From Oreohelix idahoensis (Eukaryota; Mollusca; Gastropoda; Stylommatophora; Oreohelicidae): a DNA stretch of 64,000 nucleotides. Of this stretch, positions 40,801-54,600 are shown one piece after another. The DNA lies in assembly GCA_024509875.1 (NCBI GenBank), contig JAMPIV010005824.1, forward strand, positions 652,508-716,507, given 5' to 3'. Under the pieces are notes generated by a model. It made no database searches and was not told where the DNA came from. It saw nothing but the letters and a program-made list of their open reading frames with translations. The stretch's first letter is position 1; every line of letters starts with the position of its first letter. Made by a program: the position numbers and the translations under genes.

Positions 40801-43800
40801 TTGAAGACTTTAAAGTGATCACTGAGTTATGAATTTCCTGTCCATTCTTTAGTTTTGTATAAATCCTCCATTTCTGCAGCTCTTGTTGCTGATCAATCTG
40901 GACATATAGGTCCATTCTGTGGCTGGATTCATCTTTTCAATTTACTCCACGACTACATGCTTCCTTTTTGTACTCATATGGCTCCCTTTTTTTTCCCCCA
41001 TCACTTATGACATGTTGTCAATCAATTATGGGATTCTTGTTCTCCTCCATGGTTTGAATGTGTTGCTTATCATTAGGGGGCTCTCCATTTTTCTGTGCAA
41101 GGTCTGACATAATGGGAGCGAGTTCATTTGCTTTTTGAGCAATGCAGCTTTTCTGAAGTCTACCCTGGTATATCCTTTAAGTCTGTCATTCAACAGGTGG
41201 TTTGTGAGCCTCTTAAATGTTTGTGCCTGTGGGATTCCATATTCCACCACTGGTTTTAAGTACCTGTATAACTTGACTAGTTATAAAAATGCTAATATAA
41301 TAGACTTATATGATATACATTTAAAGTTATACAAATAAAGGATTTTAAAATTGTCATGTATAAAAAAAATACATTCATGAATATATAAGTAAAGTATGAA
41401 AATATATATTTTCATGAGCCAATGAGAAATTAAAACGTGAGCTTTGGCTAGAATCTGAATGTGCTGTTCACGCATGTTAAATGTGTAAGTAGCAAATCAA
41501 GAAAATGGTGTGCAGTTTGATTACATGACTCATTACAAGTACTAATGCATGGCCATGGAGACAAAAAGCTAAACAGCTAAAGTTAGGCAGGCACGCAGTC
41601 ATCATTAAGTCAGGTGCCATTCCCAGGCAGGTTCTAGTTAAGAGGTTAGTCAGCCAGTACTTCAAGGCCAGGAAAAGCAGACTGGATTGAAGAAAAAAAA
41701 CATATTACCACCAAACTTACAAGCTTGCCGCAGTTTATCCTTGTCAAAGTGTAGAGTTTCATAGTCAATCATGCCGATACGGCTCACCTGGATTCTGAGC
41801 CGCTCTGGCACAGATGATGGAGGACTGAAAAAAGCAAAATCAGGACTATAACTGGAGTCTTTCATGCTGCTCTTGGCCCCTCTGGACAGTGGTCATTTAC
41901 TAAGTGAGATGTGAAACAAGTTAGCAGATAGACATCTTAAACTGACATATATAATACTTCTTCTTCTTTAGTCTTTTGTTGCTGACTGACAAAACAATCA
42001 GTGACCATCACACCTGATGGCGGCTTGATGGGAATCCTTCATGTTGTACCCCAACTCTGATTTATGCCTTGCAACTCTGCTTCTACAATTTTTCCTCTTG
42101 TTTGCTTTTGGGCAGCCTCTCTTTCACCTTTCTTCTGGGGTACATAGAATGGCAGTTCTGATGATGGTGCCAAGGTCACTTCTGAGGATGTCGCTAACTC
42201 AACTTTAATGTCTACAGGCTATGATTGTGTGCATATTTCCCTGATGACTCCGAATTAGCAGTTCCAGGTTGATGAATAAGTAATAATGCACCAAGGAAAG
42301 TATGATATATTCCTGATGGCTCCGAATTGGCAGTTCTAGGTTGGTGAACAAGTAATACTGCACCAAGGCGATAAGACCTGCTGTACTGAGCTAAGTATGA
42401 TATATTCCTCAAATGTCTATATCTCTAATGCTTACGTTGAAGAAATCCTTTCTTTTTTTTTTTTTTTGCAGGCAGAAGTAATTGAAGCTTACTAAAAGCT
42501 AGGACACGTTTCTCATTACAAAGTCTTTGAAGAGCTGACAATAAGCTCAGTGGAGTGTTTAAACAAATAAAGAGGGGAAACCCAAGGCCTGTTACCAGTA
42601 AATAAATAAATATTATGCATATAAAGGTATGTTTCAGGCACTGAAGAGAAATAAAGAAGTAGAAAACTAAAAAACAGAAAAACAACAGAAGTGACAGACT
42701 CGCTGAAGAATCAAACTCAGGAACTTCCGACCGGCAACATTGCCTAGCCATGGAAACAAATCACACTATTCTCCCTGCCAACTAGGCACCACAAAAATAG
42801 TGCTTCATGGACAGGAATCATTCAGTGGAATGTTGCTGTTATACCAGTAGTTTTAAGACTTTCAAGTATTTAGTTTGGTCACAATTAAAGCACAAAGGCA
42901 CCATACAATTTTGGTTGCTTGTACTTTGGCCAATATTGTTAAAACTAACTCTGGACTCTATCAGCTCCTTCATCAGGTGTTTTTGAATCTCAATTTCTTT
43001 AGTTCTGAAATCCCCGAGATAAAAGAAATAGGAAGAGACCAAATTTCACAATGGAAGGACTTGAAATGATCATGCCAGATAGTATGGCTTGGTATGAACT
43101 AATTAAAGGCCTATACTCCACAGAAGCTGACAAAGAAGAAACCTGGACTCTTAATAGATTTACTTTGCCATTCTTTTTGGTCACTGAAGGTACCAATGCA
43201 TGTCCTCGATAGACAGATGTCTTTGTGTGTTTAAAAAGTAAAAGCCTCGGACATAAAATTAAACAGTGCTTCCACAAATCTATCTTCTTCTTCTTCTGCG
43301 TTCATCCTAAAACAGACGTTTGTTACGTTGTGTCGCTGTTTACAGCAAAGCTGCGATATCTGCACCTTTCGGCCCGACACATTCATTTTTGGCATGGCAT
43401 TTTTGGGACCGGGTTAGCCTTCCCTCTTTGATCCCTACTCTCTCAGTCAGACTGCAGTGATGCAGCCTGTTTCCAGGACCACCACTTGGAGGTGGAGTAG
43501 GGTCTTGGTCAGCTCTGGTTCGCTGACCCTGACGCAAGCAGTCTAGCTATGGGTCGCTGACTGCATTCCTCACTTTTGATGCGTCTTCGGTCCCACAAAT
43601 CTACAAATCTATCTGAACTGAAGATGAAGACTGATCAGTTAAATGATGCAACTCTGCAATGTTTATGTTCAAGGGTCTTTTGAATGAGCACAAAGATACA
43701 ATAACAATATGGAATGAAAGTCATAAGAGATGGAAAGCTCTGTCAATAACAAACAGCCCTGCCCCCCCCCCCTCTCCCAAAGTAGACCACATACAGATCT

Positions 43801-46800
43801 TAAAACAATAATGCATCTATGTACCTTTGTTGGGCAATTAGTCACAACAGATGGAAAGATCAATGAAAACAAAATGGTGACATTTACAACAAAGAAGATC
43901 ACATACAATCCCTATAGCATAGAAAGCTCAAAGAAAACAGCAAGAAATGTTCCAACAAAACAGATCACACACCCAATAAGATGAATGTATATTATACACA
44001 GATTATAAGTTCCTTTGTTGGGCTATAATTATTATTGTTTCTTCTAGTCTTTCAACGGATTGAAGGAAAACAAAAACAGCTCCTAAGTTTGTGTTCATAA
44101 AGTGTTATCAACATAAAGTGTTATCAACATAAAGTGTTATCAACAAGATTGTAAAAACTTCATGTGACCAAATAGCATTATCATCAACATCATTTTCATT
44201 TATTTTGCTCCAAGTGGAGTCACCACTGGAACCAGTTGCTTGGTAGGAAACCTGCATCAAAGTACTCATGTGCCCTTACAGCGATGGATTCTGCAGCACT
44301 TTCTTTTGCCTTATAAGGCTGCCTGCCCCGCGCATAACGTCATGTTATGTCACCTCTTACGATATGCCTTTGGGAGCAGTAGAACTATTCTGTCTTCACC
44401 TCTTTGAAGACCCCAGGGAATTACACAGGGCTAGAATCAACAAGATGCCTTCAAGAGGCACAAAGAACATTACCTTTTTTAGTATTTACATATTTACTCA
44501 CTTAGTCATTCCACTTCAACCCTAGAGTGTTGTTGTTGTTGTTTAACTACGGCTGCTGAGCTTCTCGCTCTTTTGCAGCCATTACCAAGTTTAAGAGTTC
44601 TTGGTGTTATCTACACTGTAGATCTAGGCTTTTCTTGTAGCTTTTTTGCCAATCTGAAACATGTTGAGTTGAAGTCATGAGCTCCAGTTTCTCTAGCCTG
44701 GCTTGCATTTAAAGGATCATCACATCTGGTCCCAAGCTAGGAGGAAGAAGCATGTGGCATACTCTGCATTCCCGGCCATCCAAGGCGGCTTTCCAAATAT
44801 GCAGAGCTGAAATACTATGCTCTGGTCCTGGCTTTCCCAAGGAATTGTGACATCTTACACACAGCCACTTCTCAGCTCCCCCTGCATATTATGCATCCAC
44901 AGTGAGATCCTCCTGAATTCAGCCAACCAGGTAAAAGCCAGACTTACGTCTGGGGTTCAGGTGACTCCTCCAAACTTAGTATGCAATTCTGGGTTCTCAA
45001 CATGTTTCCCCACAGGGGGAATCCTTGGACCCTGGGGTGTAGAGGTTTGCCAGAGAGAGCGCCATACTATCCTATCAGCTGTCTTCATTAGTATTTACCT
45101 GATGCGTAAAGAATTTTAATGAAACTAGTAAAGTGTGTAACATTTTTAAAAGTCTAAACAAGTTACTAGAAAATATGTTAATAGAACTTTCAGTAAATGT
45201 TCAGACGTTTAGATATCTAATTTCCTTTACTAGTAACTGAGGAAAAGAGCAGTTAAAATGATCTATTGTTTAGAAACTATAATGAATTACACCTCTTCTG
45301 GTCACATTCTACTTTTTCATAAATTGTTATTGTTATTGTTAAACACAATCAACATCACTGCACTCTGGGCAAACCCATAGGTGCTCAGTCTCCCTTGTTT
45401 CATTAAACCTTTGGTATTAAAAGACTTGAAGTTATGTTAGGACTTTAAGAAACCACATACAAATATTAAGCTTTCTTAATTAAGCTGAGTACCAGGAAAT
45501 CCCCGGTAAGGTTAAAAACAGAGAAATTTACTGGCAGCTCTGAGATACAGATAAGAACCAAGATGGAAGACATCCACCACTTTTCCAATATTTGTTATAT
45601 GGTAACTGATCAGAACATGACTGAAATAGCAATGAAGAGTCAACTAGGAATATAAAGTACCCATGATTACAGTTGCAAGGTCTGACTTTGCTATCAGTCA
45701 TTAAAAAATTCAGGACAAAAACAGCGCACTCAATTATATGGTCCTACTGACTAGTTCTGAATCATGGAAAACAACAGAACTGAAAACCCAGAAGTTGCAC
45801 ACTTCTATGAACTGGTGTTTGCATAGAATAGAAGAACTGAAATAATATGACAAGATCAACAATGAGGAATTGTTGACAAGGACCTGAGAAGTGCAACTGA
45901 AACAAGAGGTGAGAAAAAATGACTGGTGTTGGATAGGATACACACTGAGAAAATCTATTCTGGAATTCTCAGGGTAAGAGAGATATTTGTGGATTGAACA
46001 ACACACAGAAAAGGGATTTGGACATGAATGGAATAAAAAAAAAGACATGGAAACACCTTGGCACAAGATAGTTTGGTATAAAATTATTAAAAAAGGCCCA
46101 TAAATATGCTAAACAAGAAAGAAATGTTGATGCAAATAAACTAACTGCAATAACACAGTTAAAGAATACAGGCTTATATTCTTTCATCCGAAAACTGAAA
46201 TATTCTGAAAATCAAAAGTTACTTTGGACTACTTTTCTATCAAAATTTGGATGATTTCTGACTATTTTGGGCGATTTGTGGGCTATTTTTCAAACGTGAT
46301 TTGGGCGACACCTGAAAATTTAAAAAAAGTCCGAAAGCAAACTGTCCCCAAGGATTTCCCACAAAAGGATTGTTGATTGTTAATCAGAATCGACCTCACT
46401 GCACTCTGGGCAAACCCATAGGTGCTCAGTCTCCGTAAGCAAATGTCGAAGAGTATTAATGCTAACTGTACCTGTAGCATGATGGTTGTACATATGACGG
46501 ATGTATCCTCTCTCACGTCCATCTCTGCTAGTCCAACATTTGATGTCAAACTCCCACAGTCTCACCCTTGTTGACTCATCCATTCCAGTGTCATTATCTA
46601 GCAGGCGATCATTAATTGCCCTTAGTATCTCTCTCCCTTATCCATGTCCAGTGTCCCCACTATGGGTGCTCTTGAGGCCAGTCTGCCAGCTATCTCATTA
46701 TCTCATACCCCTGCATGACCAGGACAGTAGATCCACACCAGTTCTTGAAGACTTGAGGATTCTATTGATATTTTCTATTCCTGTCACAGCCATCCGTTCT

Positions 46801-49800
46801 GAACTTTCTGAAGCATGGCTTGAGAGTCTGACAATATAACTGCCCTGATTATTTGTATGGATCTGAGACATGCCATAAAAGGATACAGACCTATAATAAA
46901 CACAAAACAAAAGTATGGCCTGATGTGAAAGTGTTATCAATGGATTATCTGACAAGTGATAGCTGAAGAACCATGCTGTGCAGGATTAAAGATAACTTGG
47001 AAAGAAAACTAAATGTGGAGATACTTACTCATTGGTAATTGGCACAGAACCTCTGCGCTTTGGCTTGGTTATCATGTTGGCTTGGTTACGGAATGTAATG
47101 TTGACATGTGATGGGCGGAGCCTGCAGGGCTCCCCATCCACTTGCATAGGCATGGACTTGTACGTTGTCAGCCTGACCTCCCGGCATTGCATCAGTCTCT
47201 CACCATGTCCTCCAACATACAGTGTGGCCTGGGAATGTTGTTGTGTGGAAATTAACAACTTTTCAGCATGTCAGACATCACATTAATTAGTCATCTGACA
47301 GAATGAATGCTTATGACCAATGCAGTAAGGCCAAAGAAGAAAAAAAATTCCCACAATACTAGAGCAGAAATTGTGCAAGTCACTTTGGAAACCACAGTGC
47401 AAGATTCCTAGGATTTCCAACATACAAAGCAGCCAAATTAGTATTCAAGCAGGCAACTGAAACAAATACATGATTTTAAATAGCATTAGAGCAGCAAGAA
47501 TCGAAACAGAAAAAGGAACCATAACCCATTAAAAAAATTTCAAGATGAATGGAAAAACAAAATTAAAACCTAAACTTAGAGGACAAATGAAAAGTAAACA
47601 TCAATAAAAAATATAGATAAATTCAAAAAAATTATTGATTATTTAATGAAACCCTCTTCTACCTGTGTGAATTTATAAGAACACGAGCTATGATCTTTCT
47701 CTTGAAAGTGAATTTATATAATCAAAACTGCATTTCTTCTTTTTCTTCCTCTTTCGCCTTAAGACTTCTACATTAATGACTTTAATAAAGGCAGTAGTCA
47801 GCTCAAGGTTCCTGACATCTCGTTCACCCTCAGACTTCTACATTAATGACTTTAATAAAGGCAGTAGTCAGCTCAAGGTTCCTGACATCTCGTTCACCCT
47901 CAGACTTCTACATTAATGACTTTAATAAAGGCAGTAGTCAGCTCAAGGTTCCTGACATCTCGTTCACCCTCAGACTTCTACATTAATGACTTTAATAAAG
48001 GCAGTAGTCAGCTCAAGGTTCCTGACATCTCGTTCACCCTCAGACTTCTACATTAATGACTTTAATAAAGGCAGTAGTCAGCTCAAGGTTCCTGACATCT
48101 CGTACACCCTCAGACTTTCTACATTAATGACTTTCATCAAGGCAGTAGTCAGCTCAAGGTTCCTGACATCTAGTTCACCCTCAGACTTCTACATTAATGA
48201 CTCTAATAAAGGCAGTAGTCAGCTCAAGGTTCCTGACATCTCGTTCACCCTCAGACTTCTACATTAATGACTCTAATAAAGGCAGTAGTCAGCTCAAGGT
48301 TCCTGACATCTCGTTCACCCTCAGACTTCTACATTAATGACTTTAATAAAGGCAGTAGTCAGCTCAAGGTTCCTGACATCTCGTTCACCCTCAGACTTCT
48401 ACATTAATGACTTTAATAAAGGCAGTAGTCAGCTCAAGGTTCCTGACATCTCGTTCACCCTCAGACTTCTACATTAATGACTTTAATAAAGGCAGTAGTC
48501 AGCTCAAGGTTCCTGACATCTCGTTCACCCTCAGACTTCTACATTAATGACTTTAATAAAGGCAGTAGTCAGCTCAAGGTTCCTGACATCTCGTTCACCC
48601 TCAGACTTCTACATTAATGACTTTAATAAAGGCAGTAGTCAGCTCAAGGTTCCTGACATCTCGTTCACCCTCAGACTTCTACATTAATGACTTTAATAAA
48701 GGCAGTAGTCAGCTCAAGGTTCCTGACATCTCGTTCACCCTCAGACTTCTACATTAATGACTCTAATAAAGGCAGTAGTCAGCTCAAGGTTCCTGACATC
48801 TCGTTCACCCTCAGACTTCTACATTAATGACTCTAATAAAGGCAGTAGTCAGCTCAAGGTTCCTGACATCTCGTTCACCATCAGACTTCTACATTAATGG
48901 CTATAATAAAGGCAGTAGTCAGCTCAAGGTTCCTGACATCTCGTTCACCCTCAGACTTCTACATTAATGACTTTAATAAAGGCAGTAGTCAGCTCAAGGT
49001 TCCTGACATCTCGTTCACCCTCAGACTTCTACATTAATGACTTTAATAAAGGCAGTAGTCAGCTCAAGGTTCCTGACATCTCGTTCACCCTCAGACTTCT
49101 ACATTAATGACTTTAATAAAGGCAGTAGTCAGCTCAAGGTTCCTGACATCTCGTTCACCCTCAGACTTCTATATTAATGACTTTAATAAAGGCAGTAGTC
49201 AGCTTAAGGTTCCTGACATCTCGTTCACCCTCAGACTTCTACATTAATGACTTTAATAAAGGCAGTAGTCAGCTCAAGGTTCCTGACATCTCGTTCACCC
49301 TCAGACTTCTACATTAATGACTTTAATAAAGGCAGTAGTCAGCTCAAGGTTCCTGACATCTATAAACAGTTTTTCGTCGACAGAAGTTGGTTGCTGCCAT
49401 TAGCTACTTGAATCCGACAGCAGTTTGCATTGTGCTATGTTGTACACCTTGCAGTGAAGTGTCTTCAGCATGCATTTATTTGGGACTGCTTCCCTAGCCT
49501 TCAACTCCAGTTAACTTGTACCAGTTCAATAATGTTTGTTTCTTCAGGGTTGAGAGCAGATGGATTTATATTTGGTTTAGTTCTTCTTCTTCTTCTTCAT
49601 ACACTCTCAGACGTCCACTTGAATGTTCTCAAAGAAAGCAGTAGTCAGTCTTGATTGTACTATAATGAACAAAGTCTGAAATTTTCAGCTGTAATACAGC
49701 AAAAAATAATTGTGTTTGGAACCTTCAGAACCATACCATAGGCCTGACTTGACATTTGTATGGCTGTGAAACATGGAGAACCGCAAAAACAACTACCAAG

Positions 49801-51075
49801 AAGTTTGAGGCTTTCATGGGTGCTTGTGTAGCAACTACTAAGAAGTTTGAGGCTTTCATGGGTGCTTGTGTAGCAACTACCAAGAAGTTTGAGGCTTTCA
49901 TGGGTGCTTGTGTAGCAACTACCAAGAAGTTTGAGACTTTCATGGGTGCTTGTGTAGCAGTAGCCACCTTAAGTCATAACTGGCTATGGGAATGCGCCCC
50001 TGCGGAGATAACCCGCAGCTTTTTTTTTGTGTGCCAGGTGTTCTTTTTGGCATGTTCTTGTCTCTTCTGCTTGTTGTGAGAACTTTTCGCCCAATCTGAG
50101 GTGGTGCCATAGGGAACACTGCCACTTGGTGCGATTTGCAATTCATCCTCCCAGGTGTGCTGGATTTATGTCCAGTGCCTTCCAGTTTCTCTTGCACACA
50201 TCTTTGAACCTTAGCTGCGGTCGCCCAACTGTTCTTTTGCCATCTGCCAGTTGTCCTGTGTTGTGTCAACCACCACAGGGTGAAGCTAGAGTGTCCTCTC
50301 CAGGGTGTGAGCTTAGGCTTTGTGTAGAATATATGGAAATAGTATGATCATCCATGTAGAACCGATGAAAAGAACCAGAAAAGTGCCAGTAGAATAAGAT
50401 GCTGTAATGGATAAGGCATACACTTAAAAAAACCTGTTGACTGCATTAAAACGTAGTTCTTGTTCTGCAATCCCCAGGGTAAAAGAGGTGGATGGGGATG
50501 GGAAAAAAAAACATACGGGGGGGAAAAGAGAACTGGCGTCTGAATGAAAGGCAAGAAGAAGACACGAAAAAACCTGGAACTGATGACACATGATGATGAT
50601 GTGATGACACATGATGATGATGTGATGGCACATGATGATGATGTGATGACACAGGACAGGAGGACTTACATAAGTTTATTACAGGTGTAAGCTGGTTGGG
50701 AAGCCAACAGATGATGATGATGATGATTGATGATGACTGATGATGATTGATGACAATGATTGATGATGATGGATGATGATTGATTGATGATGATGATGAT
50801 GGAACCTTCATTACCCCCATTGAGAAAAAAACACAATCACAGACCTACCAGTGATGAGTAAGTGAACCCTATAACCTCCAAGTATCCATCATCATGAGTC
50901 TGGGGTTCAAACCCTACTGCATTAGGATTTCCCCATGGTAATGTGCCACTGGCGTACCTGATGACGATAAAAAGCCGGGTTAATAAAAACAGAGCAAAAA
51001 TGTATTTCCCATCTATTAGCAATAATAGACAAATTATGTTGACTGTACATCAGACATTTGCTCCCTGTAGTTCCT

Positions 51076-51109
<34 letters not shown>

Positions 51110-51632
51110 ATTATGAGCATAATGTTATTGAATGGGATGATGGTGATGTAGCTGTTGGAGAGATGATGATAGTGCTACTCAAGGGAATAATGGAGTCTGT
51201 AGTGCTACTGCTGGGAATGTTGGAGATGATAGTGTTACTGCTGGGAATGTTGGAGATGATAGTGTTCTGCTGGGAATGTTGGAGATGATAATGTTACTGC
51301 TGGGAATGTTGGTGATGATTTAAATACTGCTGAGAATGTTGGAGATGACAATGTTTCTGCTGGGAATTTTGGAGATGACAGTGTAACTGCTGGGAATGTT
51401 GGAGATGATAATGCTACTGAGAATGAAGGAGATGACATTGTTACTACTGGGAATGTTCAAGATGATAGTGTTACTGCTGAGAATGTTGGAGATGACAGTG
51501 TTATTGCTGGGAATGTTAGAGATGATAATGTTACTGCTAGGAATTTTTTAGATGAAAATGTTACTGTGTAGAATGTTGGAGATGATAATGTTACTGTTCA
51601 GAATTGGGGAAAGGGGGGGGGGGGGGGGGGGG

Positions 51633-51667
<35 letters not shown>

Positions 51668-54600
51668 TCTAAGGAGGCAAAGTAAGAATACGACTACTGC
51701 ACCCTCAGACATGGCGTACACGGCGACTAATACGAGGTTGTGTATCGGGATGGCAACCTCATTATGTTAAACAAATTGCAACAGAAACCACTGCTACAGG
51801 AGCACATAGGTCTTCAATAAACTCATGCAAAGTCCTCCTGTGCTTACACTGGGGATTACAGAAGAAGGACTGCCTTGTAATGCCATCAACAGGTTTTACA
51901 GTGTGTGAAATATCCATCACCGGAGTCCTTCATCTCACCTCTTGTTCTACTGGCAATTGTGTAGTTCTTGTCATCAGTTAGAAAAATGAAGCATATATTC
52001 CAATGAAAGGTCATGTTATCATCATCACCTTGGGCAGAAAGGGTGAGAGCCCAAATGCTGCTGGATCAATCATCATCACCATGTGTCCCATCTGGAGACA
52101 GTGACAATTCACTCTATGATTGTCTTTTAACTCTTCAGATGACTGTTTTCACAGCCAGGAAAGCTAGTAAATAAGAGGAAATAAAAAGTTAATGTTTAAA
52201 CCTGAATACCTTGGAATGTTGAGAATCAAAAGGCAATGTAACTTCATATCTTGAATTTTTTGAGTTAAATCAACTCCATCACACTGAAAAGAAACCATTT
52301 TGGGCAGTTATAAGAATTACTACGGTGATGATGATGTTTGGTGACAGTTTTAAGTTTGATAATATTACTTTTGGTTTGTATGGCTCTGAAACATGGAGAA
52401 CACCTAAAACAACAACCATGAAGTTAAGAGACTTTCATAAATGGGTGTTTGCATATAACAAAAGGACTAAAATGTTATGACACGGTCACCAATGTGGAAC
52501 TGATGATAAGAATCAGACATGTGCCAGTGGAACAAGAGATGACAAGAACCAGACAAGTGCCAGTAGAACAAGAGATGACAAGAACCAGACATGTGCCAGT
52601 GGAACAAGAGATGACAAGAACCAGACATGTGCCAGTGGAACAAGAGATGACAAGAACCAAACAAGTGCCAGTAGAACAAGAGATGACAAGAACCAGACAT
52701 GTGCCAGTGGAACAAGAGATGACAAGAACCAGACATGTGCCAGTGGAACAAGAGATGACAAGAACCAGACATGAGCCAGTGGATAGCATAACAAGGCAGA
52801 TCTTGTTTTGGAATCCCCAGGGAAAGAGAAGTAGAGATGGACCCAAAAAAAAAGAAGAGAATTGAAGACAGAAATAAAAATGATGGAGAAGACATGGAAA
52901 GACCCTGAGCAGACTGCAAGGTCAGGATGACCTGGCATGCATTTGCTTCTACAGGAACTGAAGGGGTCATAAATAAATACTGCTTCCATCCATGGTACCT
53001 AATTGTGACAAACTATCTTCATGTGGCATGGAATAACATCCAAGGTTCTGCACTACACCAACGCCTTCAGTGCTCACATAATTTATGTCATTACTGGGTA
53101 GAGCACAAGTATCAAAATTGAAAATATTACAGGGACAGATGAAAATGGCAGACATACAGAATTACATAACAACAATTTGTAAGTGATACTGCCGGGGATT
53201 AGGAATATAGTAGCACTTTGGTGAGGATTATGAGCATAATGTTATTGAATGGGATGATGGTGATGTAGCTGTTGGAGAGATGATGATAGTGCTACTCAAG
53301 GGAATAATGGAGACTGTAGTGCTACTGCTGGGAATGTTGGAGATGATAGTGTTACTGCTGGGAATGTTGGAGATGATAGTGTTCTGCTGGGAATGTTGGA
53401 GATGATAATGTTACTGCTGGGAATGTTGGTGATGATTTAAATACTGCTGAGAATGTTGGAGATGACAATGTTTCTGCTGGGAATTTTGGAGATGACAGTG
53501 TTACTGCTGGGAATGTTGGAGATGACAGTGTCACTACTGGGAACGTTGGAGATGATAATGCTACTGCTGAGAATGAAGGAGATGACAGTGTTACTACTGG
53601 GAATGTTCAAGATGATAATGTTACTGCTGCGAATGTTGGTGATGATTTAAATAAGAGTAAGAAGCATGTGGCATACTGTGCATTTCCCATCATCCAAAGG
53701 GTCTCTCCAACTATGCAGAGCTAAAATACTGTGTAGTGTTCCTGCTGGAAATGTTGGAGATGGCACTGTAAGTGTTGGGAATGTTGGAGATGGCTGTGTT
53801 ACTGCTGGGAATGTTGGAGATGGCAGTGTTACTGCTAGGAATGTTTGAGATGGTAGTGTTACTGCTGGGAATGTTGGAGATGGTACTGTTAGTGTTTTGG
53901 AATGTTGGAGATGGCAGTGTTACTGCTGGGAATGTTGGAGATGGTACTGTTAGTGTTGGGAATGTTGGAGATGGTAGTGTTACTGCTCAGAATGTTTGAG
54001 ATGGTACTGTTAGTGTTTGGAATGTTGGAGATGGTAGTGTTAGTGTTGGGAATATTGGAGATGGTAGTGTTAGTGATGGGAATGTTGGAGATAACAGTGT
54101 TACTGCTGGTAATGTTGAAGATGATTTAACTACTGCTGAGAATGTTGTAGATGGTACTGTTAGTGTTGGGAATGTAGAAGATGGTAGTGTTACTGCTGGG
54201 AATGTTGGAGATGGCAGTGTTACTGCTGGGAATGTTGGAGATGGTACTGTTAGTGTTGGGAATGTTGGAGATAATAGTGTTACAGTTAGAAATGTTGAAG
54301 ATGGGAGTGGTACTGAAGTGGATAATGGTGTTGACAGTGTCACTGCTGGGAATGTTGGAGATGGTAGTGTTATAGCTGGGAATACTGAAGATGGCAGTGT
54401 CACTAAAGTGGATAATGGTGATAGTAGTATTACAACAGGAATGTTGGAGATGGTATAGGTACTAAAGTGGATAATGTATATATATAGTGCTACTACATAT
54501 TATTAAAGAAAAGTAGCTGGAAAAGATATGACTAACTTCTAGCTTGATATGTTCTGCAAAACCTTTCCAGCTTCGCTTGAGTAGATCCCTCCCCCCTGCC

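Noticed and set aside
42690..42790. Possible tRNA gene
   Set aside because: No cloverleaf with matching acceptor arms and wrong box spacing; at most an old SINE head.
47761..49362. Regular repeats that might suggest a CRISPR-like array
   Set aside because: The 70-bp units are contiguous with no unique spacers, and the host is eukaryotic; it is a minisatellite.
52449..52989. Long overlapping ORFs on both strands (up to 167 aa)
   Set aside because: They exist only because a 36-bp LINE-derived repeat keeps all frames open; no independent domain or codon pattern.
53740..54403. Decapeptide-repeat ORFs ([14 protein letters not shown]) on + and a Thr/Pro/Ser-rich ORF on -
   Set aside because: Period 30 bp keeps frames open in a minisatellite; starts and stops vary with unit variants; lies inside a DGK intron.
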